The notes beneath the pieces are model-generated. The model was not told where the DNA came from. It searched no databases and worked only from the letters and a program-made list of their open reading frames with translations. DNA of 64,000 bases from NCBI GenBank assembly GCA_949101405.1, contig CARYFM010000004.1:11259-75258 (forward strand), read 5' to 3'. Made by a program: the position numbers and the translations under genes. Of this stretch, positions 7,981 through 17,553 are shown one piece after another (the stretch's first letter is position 1; every line of letters begins with the position of its first letter). Source of the stretch: an uncultured Candidatus Saccharibacteria bacterium. Lineage in GTDB: Bacteria; Patescibacteriota; Saccharimonadia; Saccharimonadales; Saccharimonadaceae.

Positions 7981-9177
7981 TTATCTCCACTCCAAAATAT
8001 AACAACACTTCTCTTTAACTCCGAAGTATTTTACTGTACTGCCAGCCGACATAGAAAAAGTAGGCGAGAACGTTGTCTTTAATCTTGCAGGCTCACTGCT
8101 GTCTAACGGCATAGTATATATGCCGACTTCTCCAGTTGTATCGTGTCTCGGTTCAGATAAAAATGCAAGCCTTGTACCCTCCGGAGATACAACAGTACTC
8201 CAGCTATAACGCGAGTCGCTTGCTGGTATATACTCTGACCTTGTCTTTGTACTAATGGTTGCAATATAGCTTTGGTTGTTTGCTTCGACAATCAGCCTGT
8301 CATCATCAATCCAGTCAGTTAACTTATAGCCGCTAATATGATGCCAGGTTTCAGAATCTTCGCAAATCATCGGGTCTGCCGTACTAATTTCCCATGAAGC
8401 ACCAGGAACTATATTGTCTACAGAGACTCCGTAATACTGATTTTCTCTGAAGCCTTCAGAATGAACATAGATGAACACATCTCCCTGGAATCCTACTGCC
8501 TGATAACTCACAATATCATCAAAATCACCATGTGATTGCTCATCTAATGCTTCAGTTACATCAAAGAAACTGCCATCGGTATTTATCCATCCAGCATGAA
8601 CCTCGCCGTTATTTGCAAAGGTCTTGGTAGCTGCCGCTTTGGTGTAATCATTAGAAAACTGGTCATAAAGATTAGCATAACGTGCAAACTGCAAGGCTGG
8701 AACAATAGTATATTCAGGATTTGTACGTTCAAACACTGAGTCGAACCAGAAATTAGAGACTTCATGGTAATCTCCACTTTCCGGATTGATTGCAGACACA
8801 GTGTAGGTTGGGCAATACAAGTCCGACCAGTCTGCCTGCAGAACAATTATCCCCTCAATCTCTCCAGTCACAGGAACCTCTTCTGTTACATCCTCCTCAC
8901 CTGCTTCCACATCCCATGGCACGAGGTCTTCTTCCGGCGGTCTGCCAAAGTCATCATTCTCTCCAGCGACATCTGCCAAGCCCTGCGACGCATCATCGGG
9001 TTCAGCAATCTCCGCCGGGGATTCGTCAACCACTTCTGCCGTCCCATCAGCATAAGCTGCCGGACCAGTATCTCCACCCATGTCCGCCGCAGAATCCACT
9101 GAACTTCCGCATCCTACCATTGTTGCGACACTCAGTGCCAAAGCCAATACAGTTACAAAAAACTTTCTTCTCATCAT
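7981..9177 (-). CDS. Secreted lipoprotein with TolB-like repeats
   Basis: 398 aa. A type II signal peptide (MMRRKFFVTVLALALSVATM) ends in the lipobox MVGC. A 75-residue acidic Asp/Glu/Ala-rich linker follows, then a folded domain whose C-terminal part contains TolB/WD-like strands (VVSPEGTRLAFLSE). Start set at 9177 (ATGATGAGA) because GGAGGA lies just upstream; an ATG at 9189 would place that site inside the gene. Promoter TTGATA (9273-9278), 17 bp, TAGAAT (9250-9255), giving a normal leader. The SD-led start, long acidic linker and single-gene transcript recall Clostridia lipoproteins, so acquisition from a Firmicute is possible but unproven. Confidence 0.75.
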   Translation of the reverse strand: MMRRKFFVTVLALALSVATMVGCGSSVDSAADMGGDTGPAAYADGTAEVVDESPAEIAEPDDASQGLADVAGENDDFGRPPEEDLVPWDVEAGEEDVTEEVPVTGEIEGIIVLQADWSDLYCPTYTVSAINPESGDYHEVSNFWFDSVFERTNPEYTIVPALQFARYANLYDQFSNDYTKAAATKTFANNGEVHAGWINTDGSFFDVTEALDEQSHGDFDDIVSYQAVGFQGDVFIYVHSEGFRENQYYGVSVDNIVPGASWEISTADPMICEDSETWHHISGYKLTDWIDDDRLIVEANNQSYIATISTKTRSEYIPASDSRYSWSTVVSPEGTRLAFLSEPRHDTTGEVGIYTMPLDSSEPARLKTTFSPTFSMSAGSTVKYFGVKEKCCYILEWR

Positions 9178-9340
9178 TTTATCCTCCATTTTCTCAATGT
9201 TCTCACTACTTGCGAAACTCTATGTTGCAAAGTAGCTTACTTCTCCGCCATTCTATCACAAAAACACATTACTATCAAGCATGAGAACTTTCATAAATGA
9301 TTTTTGCAAGTGATAATATAAGAGATGATATAATTAAAGA

Positions 9341-10774
9341 ATGAAAAGAATCAAAACATCTGAGCGCTCGTCTGCAGAGTTTAAAGAATGCCGCGGCAGA
9401 AAATCCGCCACTTTACCGGACGACCTTTGGGAAAGTATCGCTGCTTTTTCTAACACGCATGGTGGCATAATCTATTTGGGGGTGAATGATAATGGTGAAA
9501 TAATTGGTCTAGATAATAAAGGACTAGATAAACTACAAAAAGACTTGTCCACTCTGATAAAAGGTAAATTTAATATTCAGCCAAAAGTAGAAGTTTTCTG
9601 TGATGAAGAACATCTTGAAGTTATAGTATCCGAACTGGAAGTCTATAATAAGCCAATATATAGCAAGAAGGTAGGACCGCGCAAGGTTTATGTCCGCCAA
9701 GGTTCGACCAATGTGCTGGCATCCGATGAGGAGATGCGCAGCTTATTCGCTGGAGCAAGTGGTGGAGGGGAAAATCAAATCGTGGAAGGCGCATTAACTG
9801 ACTTAGTTGATGAAGATAAACTAGATGATTATATATCGCAGACCGGGCTTAAAAGCGTATCATTTTCAAATCTAGAAGAGAAACTTAAAAAAATCAAGGC
9901 ACTTAAAGACTCTAAACTTACAATTTTTGGACTAGTGGCTTTTGGTAAAGATTCGGCTATTGACGAGATACTTAATAATATCTATATTGACTTCAAAATG
10001 TTTTCCGGTACAAGCAAAGTTAGTATGGACAATCTCGACAAGATTTATCGTGACCGTACAGAATTCCATGGTGATGTAGCTAAACAATTTTTTCAGGCTT
10101 TTGATTATATAAAATCTAAGCTTCCAAAAGAAGCGGTAGTAAACAAAGAAACTGGATTACGTGAAGAACGCTATATCCTACCAGAAGAAGCTTTGCGTGA
10201 AGCATTAGCTAACGCTATTGCGCATCGCGACTATCTTTTACAAGGGTCTTGCGTTAACGTGGATCTGTACTCTGACAGAATTGAACTATCCAACCCAGGT
10301 GAAAGCCTCATTGCTATCAAGGATTTAGAGAAGGCTTCATCCAAAGCACGTAACCCAAGTCTAATTGAGTTTCTCAAGGCATACAAAATCACCGACAAAA
10401 CAGCACGTGGTATCCCAACGATTTATCAGGCGGCAAGAAATCGAGGGCTACTTGATCCAAGGTTTGAGAATATTTCTGGTGACTTTAAAGCTACGCTTTA
10501 CTTTTCCTCACCTCATTCAGGTAAAGATAAAGAGTGGGTTGATATGATAGATGATACTTTTGAGCTAAAGGACACACAGAAAAACGCGTTAGTATTCATT
10601 AAAAATAATGGAACAATTTCAAATAAGCAATATTGTGAACTCAATCATATGAATAGTAGGAACGACGATAAGCAAGCTCGTCGTGAACTAGGAAAGCTTT
10701 TAACCGCTGGGTTATTAATTAAGGTAGGAGACCGTTCCGGTACTAGATATAAATTGTCTGATAAACTTTTATAA
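9341..10774 (+). CDS. AlbA_2 (Schlafen-like) / HATPase_c_4 putative transcriptional regulator
   Basis: 477 aa, COG2865-type. An N-terminal AlbA_2 domain (about 8-130, with EFKECRGRKS and FSNTHGGIIYLGVNDNGEI) is followed by a GHKL-like ATPase half (about 280-370, LREALANAIAHRDYLLQGS and SDRIELSNPG) and a winged-helix tail (400-475). The family is described as putative DNA-binding regulators or RecG-like proteins. TATAAT (9329-9334) lies 6 nt before the ATG, indicating a leaderless mRNA. The gene is followed within 7 bp by 11-bp tandem repeats, whose degenerate inverse copy TGTCTGATAAA also occurs in its last codons, so autoregulation is possible. Confidence 0.8.
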   Translation: MKRIKTSERSSAEFKECRGRKSATLPDDLWESIAAFSNTHGGIIYLGVNDNGEIIGLDNKGLDKLQKDLSTLIKGKFNIQPKVEVFCDEEHLEVIVSELEVYNKPIYSKKVGPRKVYVRQGSTNVLASDEEMRSLFAGASGGGENQIVEGALTDLVDEDKLDDYISQTGLKSVSFSNLEEKLKKIKALKDSKLTIFGLVAFGKDSAIDEILNNIYIDFKMFSGTSKVSMDNLDKIYRDRTEFHGDVAKQFFQAFDYIKSKLPKEAVVNKETGLREERYILPEEALREALANAIAHRDYLLQGSCVNVDLYSDRIELSNPGESLIAIKDLEKASSKARNPSLIEFLKAYKITDKTARGIPTIYQAARNRGLLDPRFENISGDFKATLYFSSPHSGKDKEWVDMIDDTFELKDTQKNALVFIKNNGTISNKQYCELNHMNSRNDDKQARRELGKLLTAGLLIKVGDRSGTRYKLSDKLL

Positions 10775-10780
10775 AATTGA

Positions 10781-10869
10781 ATTTATCGGACATTTATCGG
10801 ACATTTATCGGACATTTATCGGACATTTTCACCCCTGTTTTAAAATATTTTATCGGACATTTATCGGAC
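10781..10869. repeat. Tandem 11-bp iterons (ATTTATCGGAC)
   Basis: Four perfect head-to-tail copies at 10781-10824 and two further copies at 10848-10869 after a 23-bp gap. The 11-bp period places each copy on the same face of the helix. Degenerate inverted copies flank the array: TGTCTGATAAA in the end of the upstream gene and ATTCAGACA downstream. A TTG-started frame of 62 codons crosses it but looks fortuitous. It is probably a protein-binding array between the AlbA_2 gene and ruvB. Confidence 0.75.
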
Positions 10870-10930
10870 ATTATTCAGACAAATTGCCAACCGCATATCC
10901 TCCGCCCTCTATTGTGCTATAATTACCCTA

Positions 10931-11992
10931 ATGGGAATTCAACGAAACATCGACGAGTCGACTGACGCTCCAGAACTACACGAGCAACACCGCTTAGTAG
11001 ACACTAATCTAAACGACGGTGACATTTCTGAGCAAACCGAAGAAGTTTCTCTCCGCCCCACAACTTTTGCAGAGTATATCGGTCAGGAGCGTCTTAAAAC
11101 TAACCTCAAACTCGCCATTGATGCCGTCAAGAAGCGTAACGATGGTACTACTCTCGACCATGTCTTACTTTATGGCCCCCCTGGCCTTGGTAAAACTACC
11201 ATGGCTAATGTTATTGCTCATGAAATGGGCGCCAACTTGCGTGTTACTTCTGGACCCGCGATTGAGCGCGCTGGCGACCTTGCCTCTATCCTTACCAATC
11301 TTCAGGACGGCGATGTGCTTTTTATTGACGAAATTCACCGTTTGCGCCGCGCTGTCGAAGAAATTCTTTATTCCGCCATGGAGGATTGTAAACTCGATAT
11401 CGTGATTGGCAAAGGTCCTGCCGCGCGGTCGGTACGCCTCGATCTGCCTAAGTTTACTGTAATTGGCGCTACCACTCGTACTGGCTCTTTGGCTGGGCCC
11501 TTGCGTGATCGTTTTGGCCTGATTCATCGTCTAGAATATTATCAAATTCCCGAAATCGAGCGCATCATCAACCGTACCGCTAATCTTTTGGGTACTGGTA
11601 TTGCTCCAGAGGCTACTAGCCTGCTTGCTACTCGCTCTCGCCTCACGCCACGTATTGCCAACCGCCTCACCAAACGTGTGCGTGATTATGCTGATGTTAA
11701 TGGTGATGGTTTTATTGATATTAAACTTGCCACAGCCGCTCTTGATATGATGGAGATTGATAATCTCGGTCTTGATCCTGCCGATCGCAATATGCTCCAG
11801 CTTATGCTAGAGAACTATAATGACCGACCCGTCGGTCTTAACACTATCGCAGCTCTCACGGGCGATGAATCCGCTACCATTGAAGACTATTATGAACCCT
11901 ATCTACTACAGATGGGATTACTAGAGCGCACTCCGCGTGGTCGCGCCGTCACCCCTAAAGCCAAAGAACATCTTGCGAAGATTAAACGTTAG
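10931..11992 (+). CDS. ruvB: Holliday junction branch migration helicase RuvB
   Basis: 353 aa. AAA+ ATPase motor that drives branch migration with RuvA. Walker [10 protein letters not shown], Walker [10 protein letters not shown], sensor 1 GATTRTGSL, arginine finger region GPLRDRFG, and a C-terminal winged helix ([25 protein letters not shown]). The first 35 residues are a non-conserved acidic extension. TATAAT at 10918-10923 is 7 nt before the ATG, so the transcript is leaderless. ruvA and ruvC are not in the window. Confidence 0.97.
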   Translation: MGIQRNIDESTDAPELHEQHRLVDTNLNDGDISEQTEEVSLRPTTFAEYIGQERLKTNLKLAIDAVKKRNDGTTLDHVLLYGPPGLGKTTMANVIAHEMGANLRVTSGPAIERAGDLASILTNLQDGDVLFIDEIHRLRRAVEEILYSAMEDCKLDIVIGKGPAARSVRLDLPKFTVIGATTRTGSLAGPLRDRFGLIHRLEYYQIPEIERIINRTANLLGTGIAPEATSLLATRSRLTPRIANRLTKRVRDYADVNGDGFIDIKLATAALDMMEIDNLGLDPADRNMLQLMLENYNDRPVGLNTIAALTGDESATIEDYYEPYLLQMGLLERTPRGRAVTPKAKEHLAKIKR

Positions 11993-12007
11993 CCATATAA
12001 TATACAT

Positions 12008-13033
12008 ATGGATAACCCTTATGTATTAACGCACAAAACACCAACACATAAAGATTTTATTGATACGACCGACTTCGACCAGTCAGAAATTATGGATATC
12101 GTCAAGACTTCCATAGTGGTGCGCGACTATATTAAATCTGGCAAGACTCTTGAGACGCTTTTCCACAAAAATTTAGCCATGATTTTCGAGCAGAAGTCTA
12201 CTCGTACTCGCGTGTCTTTTGAGGTTGGCATGGAGCAGCTAGGCGGTCATGCGCTTAATCTTGCACCAGGCGCCATCCAGTTAGGCGGGCACGAGACGAT
12301 TGGTGATACTGCGCAGGTAGTTGGTCGCATGTGTGACTTAATTATGGCGCGTGTCGACCGCCACGAAAGTATCTTGGAACTTGCTGCTCGCTCAGCTGTT
12401 CCTGTAATTAATGGTATGTCTGACTATAATCATCCTACCCAAGAAATCGGCGACCTTATTACTATCTTTGATCATCTTCCAGCCGACAAACCTCTAAACA
12501 AAATCAAGGTAGTTTTTGTGGGCGACTGTACTCAAGTTTGCGCTTCACTCATGATGATTACTACTAAGCTTGGCATGAATTTTATCCAATACGGTCCACC
12601 AGCCAAGTGGCTGCGTGACGATTTTCTCAAAATTGGTCGTGCCAACAATCAAATGTATGGTGGTAGTGTGCATGTTACAGATAATCCCGCCTATCTTGAA
12701 GGTGCTGATTTTATTTATGCCGATGTTTGGTATGGTCTCTATGACAAAGAGACCCCAAAAGATGTCTATATGCGCGAATTCTATCCAAAATATCAGGTGA
12801 ACGATGAGATGCTCGCTATGACTGGTAATCCCAATGTCAAATTCATGCACTGTTTGCCAGCAATTCGTAATGAAGAAGTTACCGACAGTGTTTTGGATGG
12901 ACCACATTCTATCGCTTGGGATCAGGCCGAGAATCGACTTACGGCACAACGTGGTTTGTTATTATATTTCAGTAGCAAAGCTCAAACAGCTTTAGATGAA
13001 ATTAAGAGGCAGAAGGAGGAACATAATGCCTAA
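12008..13033 (+). CDS. aguB: Putrescine carbamoyltransferase
   Basis: 341 aa. Transcarbamylase of the agmatine deiminase pathway: N-carbamoylputrescine + phosphate give putrescine + carbamoyl phosphate. Carbamoyl-phosphate loop KSTRTRVSFE, then HPTQE, and the HCLPA motif near the C-terminus. The segments YADVWYGLYDKE and INGMSDYNHPTQEIGDL match putrescine rather than ornithine transcarbamylases as I recall the enterococcal enzyme, and the aguD/aguA neighbours agree. The fully hydrophilic C-terminal helix (TALDEIKRQKEE) is also a feature of this subfamily. TATAAT (11996-12001) + 6 nt + ATG: leaderless first gene of the aguBDA operon. Ornithine carbamoyltransferase is the alternative. Confidence 0.85.
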   Translation: MDNPYVLTHKTPTHKDFIDTTDFDQSEIMDIVKTSIVVRDYIKSGKTLETLFHKNLAMIFEQKSTRTRVSFEVGMEQLGGHALNLAPGAIQLGGHETIGDTAQVVGRMCDLIMARVDRHESILELAARSAVPVINGMSDYNHPTQEIGDLITIFDHLPADKPLNKIKVVFVGDCTQVCASLMMITTKLGMNFIQYGPPAKWLRDDFLKIGRANNQMYGGSVHVTDNPAYLEGADFIYADVWYGLYDKETPKDVYMREFYPKYQVNDEMLAMTGNPNVKFMHCLPAIRNEEVTDSVLDGPHSIAWDQAENRLTAQRGLLLYFSSKAQTALDEIKRQKEEHNA

Positions 13034-14480
13034 AAAACCAAAATATAAATTCAGGCTGTTCAGCGCCGTTCTAGCTACAGTCTGTATTATCCTCGTGGGC
13101 GACGCCGTTGCCCCGACTGCCGCTATTGGCAACTCCCAATATTTCTGGTGGATTATTATGCTGATTGGTTTCTTCTTGCCATACGGTTTAATTTCTGCCG
13201 AACTTGGCACCCAGTATCCTTCCGAAGGTGGTATGTATACTTGGGTAGAAAAAGCCTTCGGCTCTAAGTGGGCCAGTAGGGTAGCCTGGTTTTATTGGGT
13301 AAACTACCCTCTTTGGATTGCTTCATTGGCCGATCTCGTCACTACTATCATCATGCAGATGCTTGGTTTCGAGATTACTTGGCCGCTTGTGATGGCGATT
13401 CAGGTATTTTATATCCTGCTGGTATCTGTACTGGGCGTTTTGCGAGTCTCGCAAAGTGACGTTTTATCAAATGTCGGCGCAGTCGCTAAATTTATTTTTA
13501 TGGCTGGGCTCGGTGTACTTGGTATATATGTTTTGTTCACGCAGGGAACCGCCAACCCCATCAACTCCATCACAGATTTATTGCCATTAGTGGAAAATGG
13601 ACATTTTAGCCTAGCTGGCCTTGGCTTTGTCTCCTTAATTATCTTTAATATGCTTGGGTTTGAGGTAGTTTCTACCTTTAGTGGTGACATGCAAAATCCC
13701 AAAAAGGAAATTCCTAAAGCCATCATCTTTGGTGGTATTCTAATCGCCATTTTCTACCTTTTGCCCAGTTTTGGTATCGGAGTCGCTATTCCTCTTGAAG
13801 AGCTCCAGACTGACACTGGCCTAATTGCTAGTTATGAAATTCTACTCAATATCGTTGGGTTCTCCGCTGGCGTTGCTAAAGCAATTATAGTTGTAGTTGG
13901 CGGTCTCTTTATTTACACATTGGTGGCAAATATCGCTTCCTGGAACTTCGGTGTCAACTCTGTAATTGCATATGCTGCTGAAGACGGAGCTTTCCCCAAA
14001 TCTTGGATGAAACGCACCAAAGATGGCGTGCCCTATGTTCCGTCTATTTGGACTTGTGTAGTTGCCCTAGTGATTGCAATCGCTGGTATTATTATCGCTC
14101 AGTTTGTACCTGACCTCACTAACCTCTTCTGGACTTTCTTCTCGCTCAGTTTGGTCTGTCTACTGTTATCATATTTACCAATGTTTATGGCTTTTCTCAA
14201 GCTCCACAAGCGTGGACGCCAATCCGAAAGTGGCTTCTGGATTGAGGGTGGTAAGTTCAAAATTGCACTCTTTGGTATTGTGCCATTTGTGTTAATTTTA
14301 GCTGCACTTTTCTTCACTCTCTTCCCAGAGTTTAATCTCGAAATGTTTAGCTACAACTGGCCATTGATTGTCGGTGCCTGTATCGCAGTAATTTTAGGCG
14401 AGGTTATGGTTTCCCGTGTCAAGGATGGCAAAAATCTTAAAACTGTCAAAAAGGAGAAAACTCTCGATGCGCATCAATGA
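13026..14480 (+). CDS. aguD: Agmatine:putrescine antiporter (APC family)
   Basis: 484 aa with about 12 membrane helices. Amino acid-polyamine-organocation superfamily permease; the N-terminal helix 1 region (GDAVAPTAAIGNSQYFWW) and E/G-rich helix 2 (LISAELGTQYPSEGGMYTWVEKAFG) are typical. Start at 13026, 5 nt after AGGAGGA, overlapping the end of aguB by 8 nt; its own end overlaps aguA by 14 nt, so translation is coupled across the operon. Position between aguB and aguA indicates agmatine uptake in exchange for putrescine. The substrate is inferred from context. Confidence 0.8.
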   Translation: MPKKPKYKFRLFSAVLATVCIILVGDAVAPTAAIGNSQYFWWIIMLIGFFLPYGLISAELGTQYPSEGGMYTWVEKAFGSKWASRVAWFYWVNYPLWIASLADLVTTIIMQMLGFEITWPLVMAIQVFYILLVSVLGVLRVSQSDVLSNVGAVAKFIFMAGLGVLGIYVLFTQGTANPINSITDLLPLVENGHFSLAGLGFVSLIIFNMLGFEVVSTFSGDMQNPKKEIPKAIIFGGILIAIFYLLPSFGIGVAIPLEELQTDTGLIASYEILLNIVGFSAGVAKAIIVVVGGLFIYTLVANIASWNFGVNSVIAYAAEDGAFPKSWMKRTKDGVPYVPSIWTCVVALVIAIAGIIIAQFVPDLTNLFWTFFSLSLVCLLLSYLPMFMAFLKLHKRGRQSESGFWIEGGKFKIALFGIVPFVLILAALFFTLFPEFNLEMFSYNWPLIVGACIAVILGEVMVSRVKDGKNLKTVKKEKTLDAHQ

Positions 14481-15564
14481 TAGCACCCCAAAAGCCGACG
14501 GCTTTTATATGCCGTCCGAACTAGCAAAACACCGCTGTACTTATCTACTCTGGCCTGAAAGGGAAGATAACTGGCGTTTTAACGCCGAATACGGACAGGC
14601 CGCTTTCAAAGAGGTAATTCAAGCCATTGCTAAGTATGAGCCGGTCGTAGTTGGTGTTAACAAATCTCAATATCTCAACTTACTTGAAATGAACATGCCT
14701 AACGTGCAAATTGTTGAGATTAGCAACAACGATTCTTGGATTCGTGATACTGGTGCCACTTTTGTCGTAAACGGTCTCGGTCGCATGCGTGCCGTAGACT
14801 TCAAATTTAATGCCTATGGTGGCTTGGTTAACGGTCTTTATTTCCCATGGGATCAAGACGATTACATTGCCCCTAAGATGGCTGCTATTGAAGCCGTGGA
14901 TTACTACCATTTGACAGATTTTGTGCTTGAAGGCGGTTCCGTGCATTCAGATGGCGAAGGTACAATCTTGACTACTGAGGAAACTCTGCTCGATCCTGGA
15001 CGCAACCCTGAAATGTCCAAAGAACAAATTGAACAATACCTCAAGGATTATCTCGGTGCAGAAAAAGTACTTTGGATACCAAAGGGTATTTACATGGACG
15101 AAGATACCAACGGTCACGTCGACAACATTTGTCAATTTGTGGCTCCCGGCAAAGTTGTTCTAGCTTGGGAAGACAACGAGGAGGATCCTCAGCACGAACG
15201 TTCGCAGATGGCATACGACTATCTCAGCCAGCAGACCGATGCCAAAGGTCGTCCAATTGAAATTGTCAAAATTCATGTACCGAATCCAATTTTGATCACC
15301 GAAGAGGAGTCAAAAGGTGTTGACGTGGTAGAAGGTACTTTCCCGCGTCGCCCAGGCGATCGCTTGCCAGCCAGTTATATTAATTACTATAACTGCAATG
15401 GCGCAATTATTTTGCCAGTGTTTAACGACCCACACGATCAAGAAGCAATTGATACTTTGCAGGCTCTTTTCCCAGACAAAGTAATCGAACCGATCTATGC
15501 TCGTGAGATTTTGCTCGGTGGTGGTAATATTCACTGTATCACCCAGCAAGTGCCGTTGCCATAA
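14467..15564 (+). CDS. aguA: Agmatine deiminase
   Basis: 365 aa. Hydrolyses agmatine to N-carbamoylputrescine and ammonia. Family hallmarks: N-terminal FYMPSELAKHRCTYLLWPER, NDSWIRDTGATFVV, the EGGSVHSDGEGT loop, DTNGHVDN, and the catalytic Cys in LLGGGNIHCITQQ. Start at 14467 because AAGGAG lies upstream and the family begins here; an in-frame ATG at 14416 lies deep in aguD. Together aguBDA would generate carbamoyl phosphate for ATP; the carbamate kinase gene (aguC) needed for the last step is not in this window. Confidence 0.93.
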   Translation: MRINDSTPKADGFYMPSELAKHRCTYLLWPEREDNWRFNAEYGQAAFKEVIQAIAKYEPVVVGVNKSQYLNLLEMNMPNVQIVEISNNDSWIRDTGATFVVNGLGRMRAVDFKFNAYGGLVNGLYFPWDQDDYIAPKMAAIEAVDYYHLTDFVLEGGSVHSDGEGTILTTEETLLDPGRNPEMSKEQIEQYLKDYLGAEKVLWIPKGIYMDEDTNGHVDNICQFVAPGKVVLAWEDNEEDPQHERSQMAYDYLSQQTDAKGRPIEIVKIHVPNPILITEEESKGVDVVEGTFPRRPGDRLPASYINYYNCNGAIILPVFNDPHDQEAIDTLQALFPDKVIEPIYAREILLGGGNIHCITQQVPLP

Positions 15565-15692
15565 ACACTACAGATAGTGCCAACAGTCTTCCATGTGGCT
15601 TATGTCTACATATTAGCACAAACAGTTTATATTGTCAAGTCCAATTTACTAAAGTGTAGGTTGGGCTTTTCGCTTATGTTATAATTAATAGC

Positions 15693-17513
15693 ATGAACAA
15701 GTTACATTATGATGGTCCAATTGTTTTAGCAATCCTAGATGGTGTCGGTCTGCGAGCCGCGCGTAGCGGCAATGCCGTGCGTCAGGCGCATACTGAGTTC
15801 TTGGATCGCGCAATGGTTAATTACTTAAATATTCCGCTGTTGGCTTCTGGTGAGGCAGTAGGAATTATGCCGGGGCAAATGGGCAATTCCGAAGTCGGTC
15901 ATAATGCTATTGGCTCGGGACAGATTATCAAACAGGGAATTGCTGGCATCGAAGCTGCCTTTGCCACAGGCGACATTTGGCAATCCAAAGCCTGGAAAGG
16001 CGCCATGAAATGGCTAGGCTCGAGTGGTAGTGGTTCTTGCAAACGCGGTATCGAGACCATCCGTAGCGCCACTAATTTACAGAAACATGTGACGGAATCG
16101 TCTTTTGAACAAGGCATTAAAAGGGCGTCGAAGCTCGACGCGAAGAATGACAGCCCCGTAAAGACGGGCGCTGGAGAGGATGCCTTGAGTAAAAGGAGTA
16201 TTCCGTCAGGCACTCTGCACTTTTGTGGTATCTTCTCTGACGGTGGCGTCCACAGCGACATCAAACATCTCGAGCAAATGATTCAACGCGCCTATGATGA
16301 GGGCGTGCGCAGAATTCGTATCCATTGTGTTTTTGATGGCCGTGACGTGGCCCCACAATCCGAACCCAAATTCATTGAACGCATTGAAGAATTTTGTGCA
16401 AAATATAAAGATGCAGATTTTCGCATTGCATCTGGCGCTGGACGCATGGTGGCCACTGCAGACCGCTATGAAAGCGATTGGGATATGGTTAAATTGGGTT
16501 GGGATATGATGGTACATGGTCGCGCTCCACGCCAGTTTAAGTCTGCTAGTGAAGCAGTACAAACTCTACGCCGCGAGAATCCAGAAGTACAAGACCAATA
16601 TTTACCAGCTTTTGTAATTATCGAAAACACTGGGGCTAGCAGCGCGCTCAGCACACGTGCTGAGCGCGCCAAAACCTCTGGCTGCCGCCAGCCGCGGTCG
16701 GTCGGCACAGTAGAAGACGGAGACGCATTCATTTATTATGATTTCCGTGCCGACCGCGCCGTCGAAATCGCTAGCGCTTTCGACGACCCGAATTTTGACA
16801 AATTCGACCGCGGCCAGGTGCCAGAGGTTTATTTTGCGGGCCTTACCGAATATGATTCAGATCGTCACATTCCCAAAAATATTCTTGTTCCGCCAGTCGT
16901 CATTGAATCACCACTCAATGTCTTTTTAGGGCAGAACAAAATTTCCCAACTAGCCATTTCTGAAACAGTCAAGTTTGGACATATCACGTATTATTTCAAT
17001 GGCAATAGTTATAAGAAAGCCCGCGGCGAGGAGCAGATCGACATACCGTCCGATCTACAGCCCTTCAATACACGCCCCTGGATGAAATCTGCCGAAATCA
17101 CTGATATTACCCTTGAAAAACTCGACCAATTCAAATTCATTCGCCTAAATTACCCCGGCGGTGATATGGTAGGACATTTTGCTGAACTTGAGCCTACCAT
17201 CATTGCTATGGAAGCCATCGACTTACAATTGGCGCGCCTAGCCAAAAAAGTTGACGACCTTGGTGGTATGATGATTATCACTGCCGACCATGGCAATGCT
17301 GAAGAACTACTTGATAAAAATGGCGTTCAAAAGACTTCACACACTAGTAATCTTGTCCCCTGTATTTTCTACGATAATACCGCCAATACCAAGCGCTATC
17401 GTGCTGCCTCCGTAGCCGCACCAGGTCTGGCAAACCTCGCCGCCACAATCGCAGTTTTACTAGGGTTGCCTGACTATCCTGCTCCCTGGCAGCCTCCGCT
17501 TATCAAAGCCTAA
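15693..17513 (+). CDS. gpmI: 2,3-bisphosphoglycerate-independent phosphoglycerate mutase with two insertions
   Basis: 606 aa against about 510 usual for the family. Glycolytic enzyme interconverting 3- and 2-phosphoglycerate. Metal and catalytic motifs are present: LDGVG, MGNSEVGHNAIGSG (phospho-Ser), SDGGVHS, FDGRDVAP, YDFRADRAVE, and ITADHGNAE near the end. Two segments have no counterpart in the family: about residues 109-172 just before GTLHFCGIFSDGG, and about 312-339 before EDGDAFIYYD. Both are GC-rich and palindromic, keep the frame, and lie at likely surface loops. TATAAT (15680-15685) precedes the ATG by 7 nt (leaderless). Confidence 0.93.
   Translation: MNKLHYDGPIVLAILDGVGLRAARSGNAVRQAHTEFLDRAMVNYLNIPLLASGEAVGIMPGQMGNSEVGHNAIGSGQIIKQGIAGIEAAFATGDIWQSKAWKGAMKWLGSSGSGSCKRGIETIRSATNLQKHVTESSFEQGIKRASKLDAKNDSPVKTGAGEDALSKRSIPSGTLHFCGIFSDGGVHSDIKHLEQMIQRAYDEGVRRIRIHCVFDGRDVAPQSEPKFIERIEEFCAKYKDADFRIASGAGRMVATADRYESDWDMVKLGWDMMVHGRAPRQFKSASEAVQTLRRENPEVQDQYLPAFVIIENTGASSALSTRAERAKTSGCRQPRSVGTVEDGDAFIYYDFRADRAVEIASAFDDPNFDKFDRGQVPEVYFAGLTEYDSDRHIPKNILVPPVVIESPLNVFLGQNKISQLAISETVKFGHITYYFNGNSYKKARGEEQIDIPSDLQPFNTRPWMKSAEITDITLEKLDQFKFIRLNYPGGDMVGHFAELEPTIIAMEAIDLQLARLAKKVDDLGGMMIITADHGNAEELLDKNGVQKTSHTSNLVPCIFYDNTANTKRYRAASVAAPGLANLAATIAVLLGLPDYPAPWQPPLIKA
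16017..16208 (+). repeat. In-frame palindromic insertion 1 in gpmI
   Basis: Adds about 64 residues relative to the family. Contains inverted repeats GCGTCGA-AGC-TCGACGC (about 16125-16142) and CCCGT-AAAG-ACGGG (16155-16168) extended by CAGC/GCTG. The second hairpin resembles the one in the lepA insertion. Boundaries are estimated from loss of family similarity. Confidence 0.6.
16626..16709 (+). repeat. In-frame palindromic insertion 2 in gpmI
   Basis: Adds about 28 residues. Contains a perfect 13-bp inverted repeat, GCGCGCTCAGCAC with 2 nt between arms, at 16642-16669, and a smaller GGCT-GCCGCC-AGCC hairpin. Its GC content is far above the flanking gene. Confidence 0.6.
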
Positions 17514-17553
17514 TTTTCTATATAAAGCACAATAATTATAGTATAATATAGTT

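Noticed and set aside
10777..10965. 62-codon plus-strand frame over the iterons
   Set aside because: TTG start without SD, repetitive translation caused by the 11-bp repeats, and overlap with the ruvB promoter and start.
12008..13033. Ornithine carbamoyltransferase (argF/arcB)
   Set aside because: YGLYDKE-type substrate-loop sequence and the aguD/aguA neighbours favour putrescine carbamoyltransferase.
15565..15620. CACTA-CAGA-TAGTG hairpin after aguA as a terminator
   Set aside because: Stem of only 5 bp and no T-tract after it.
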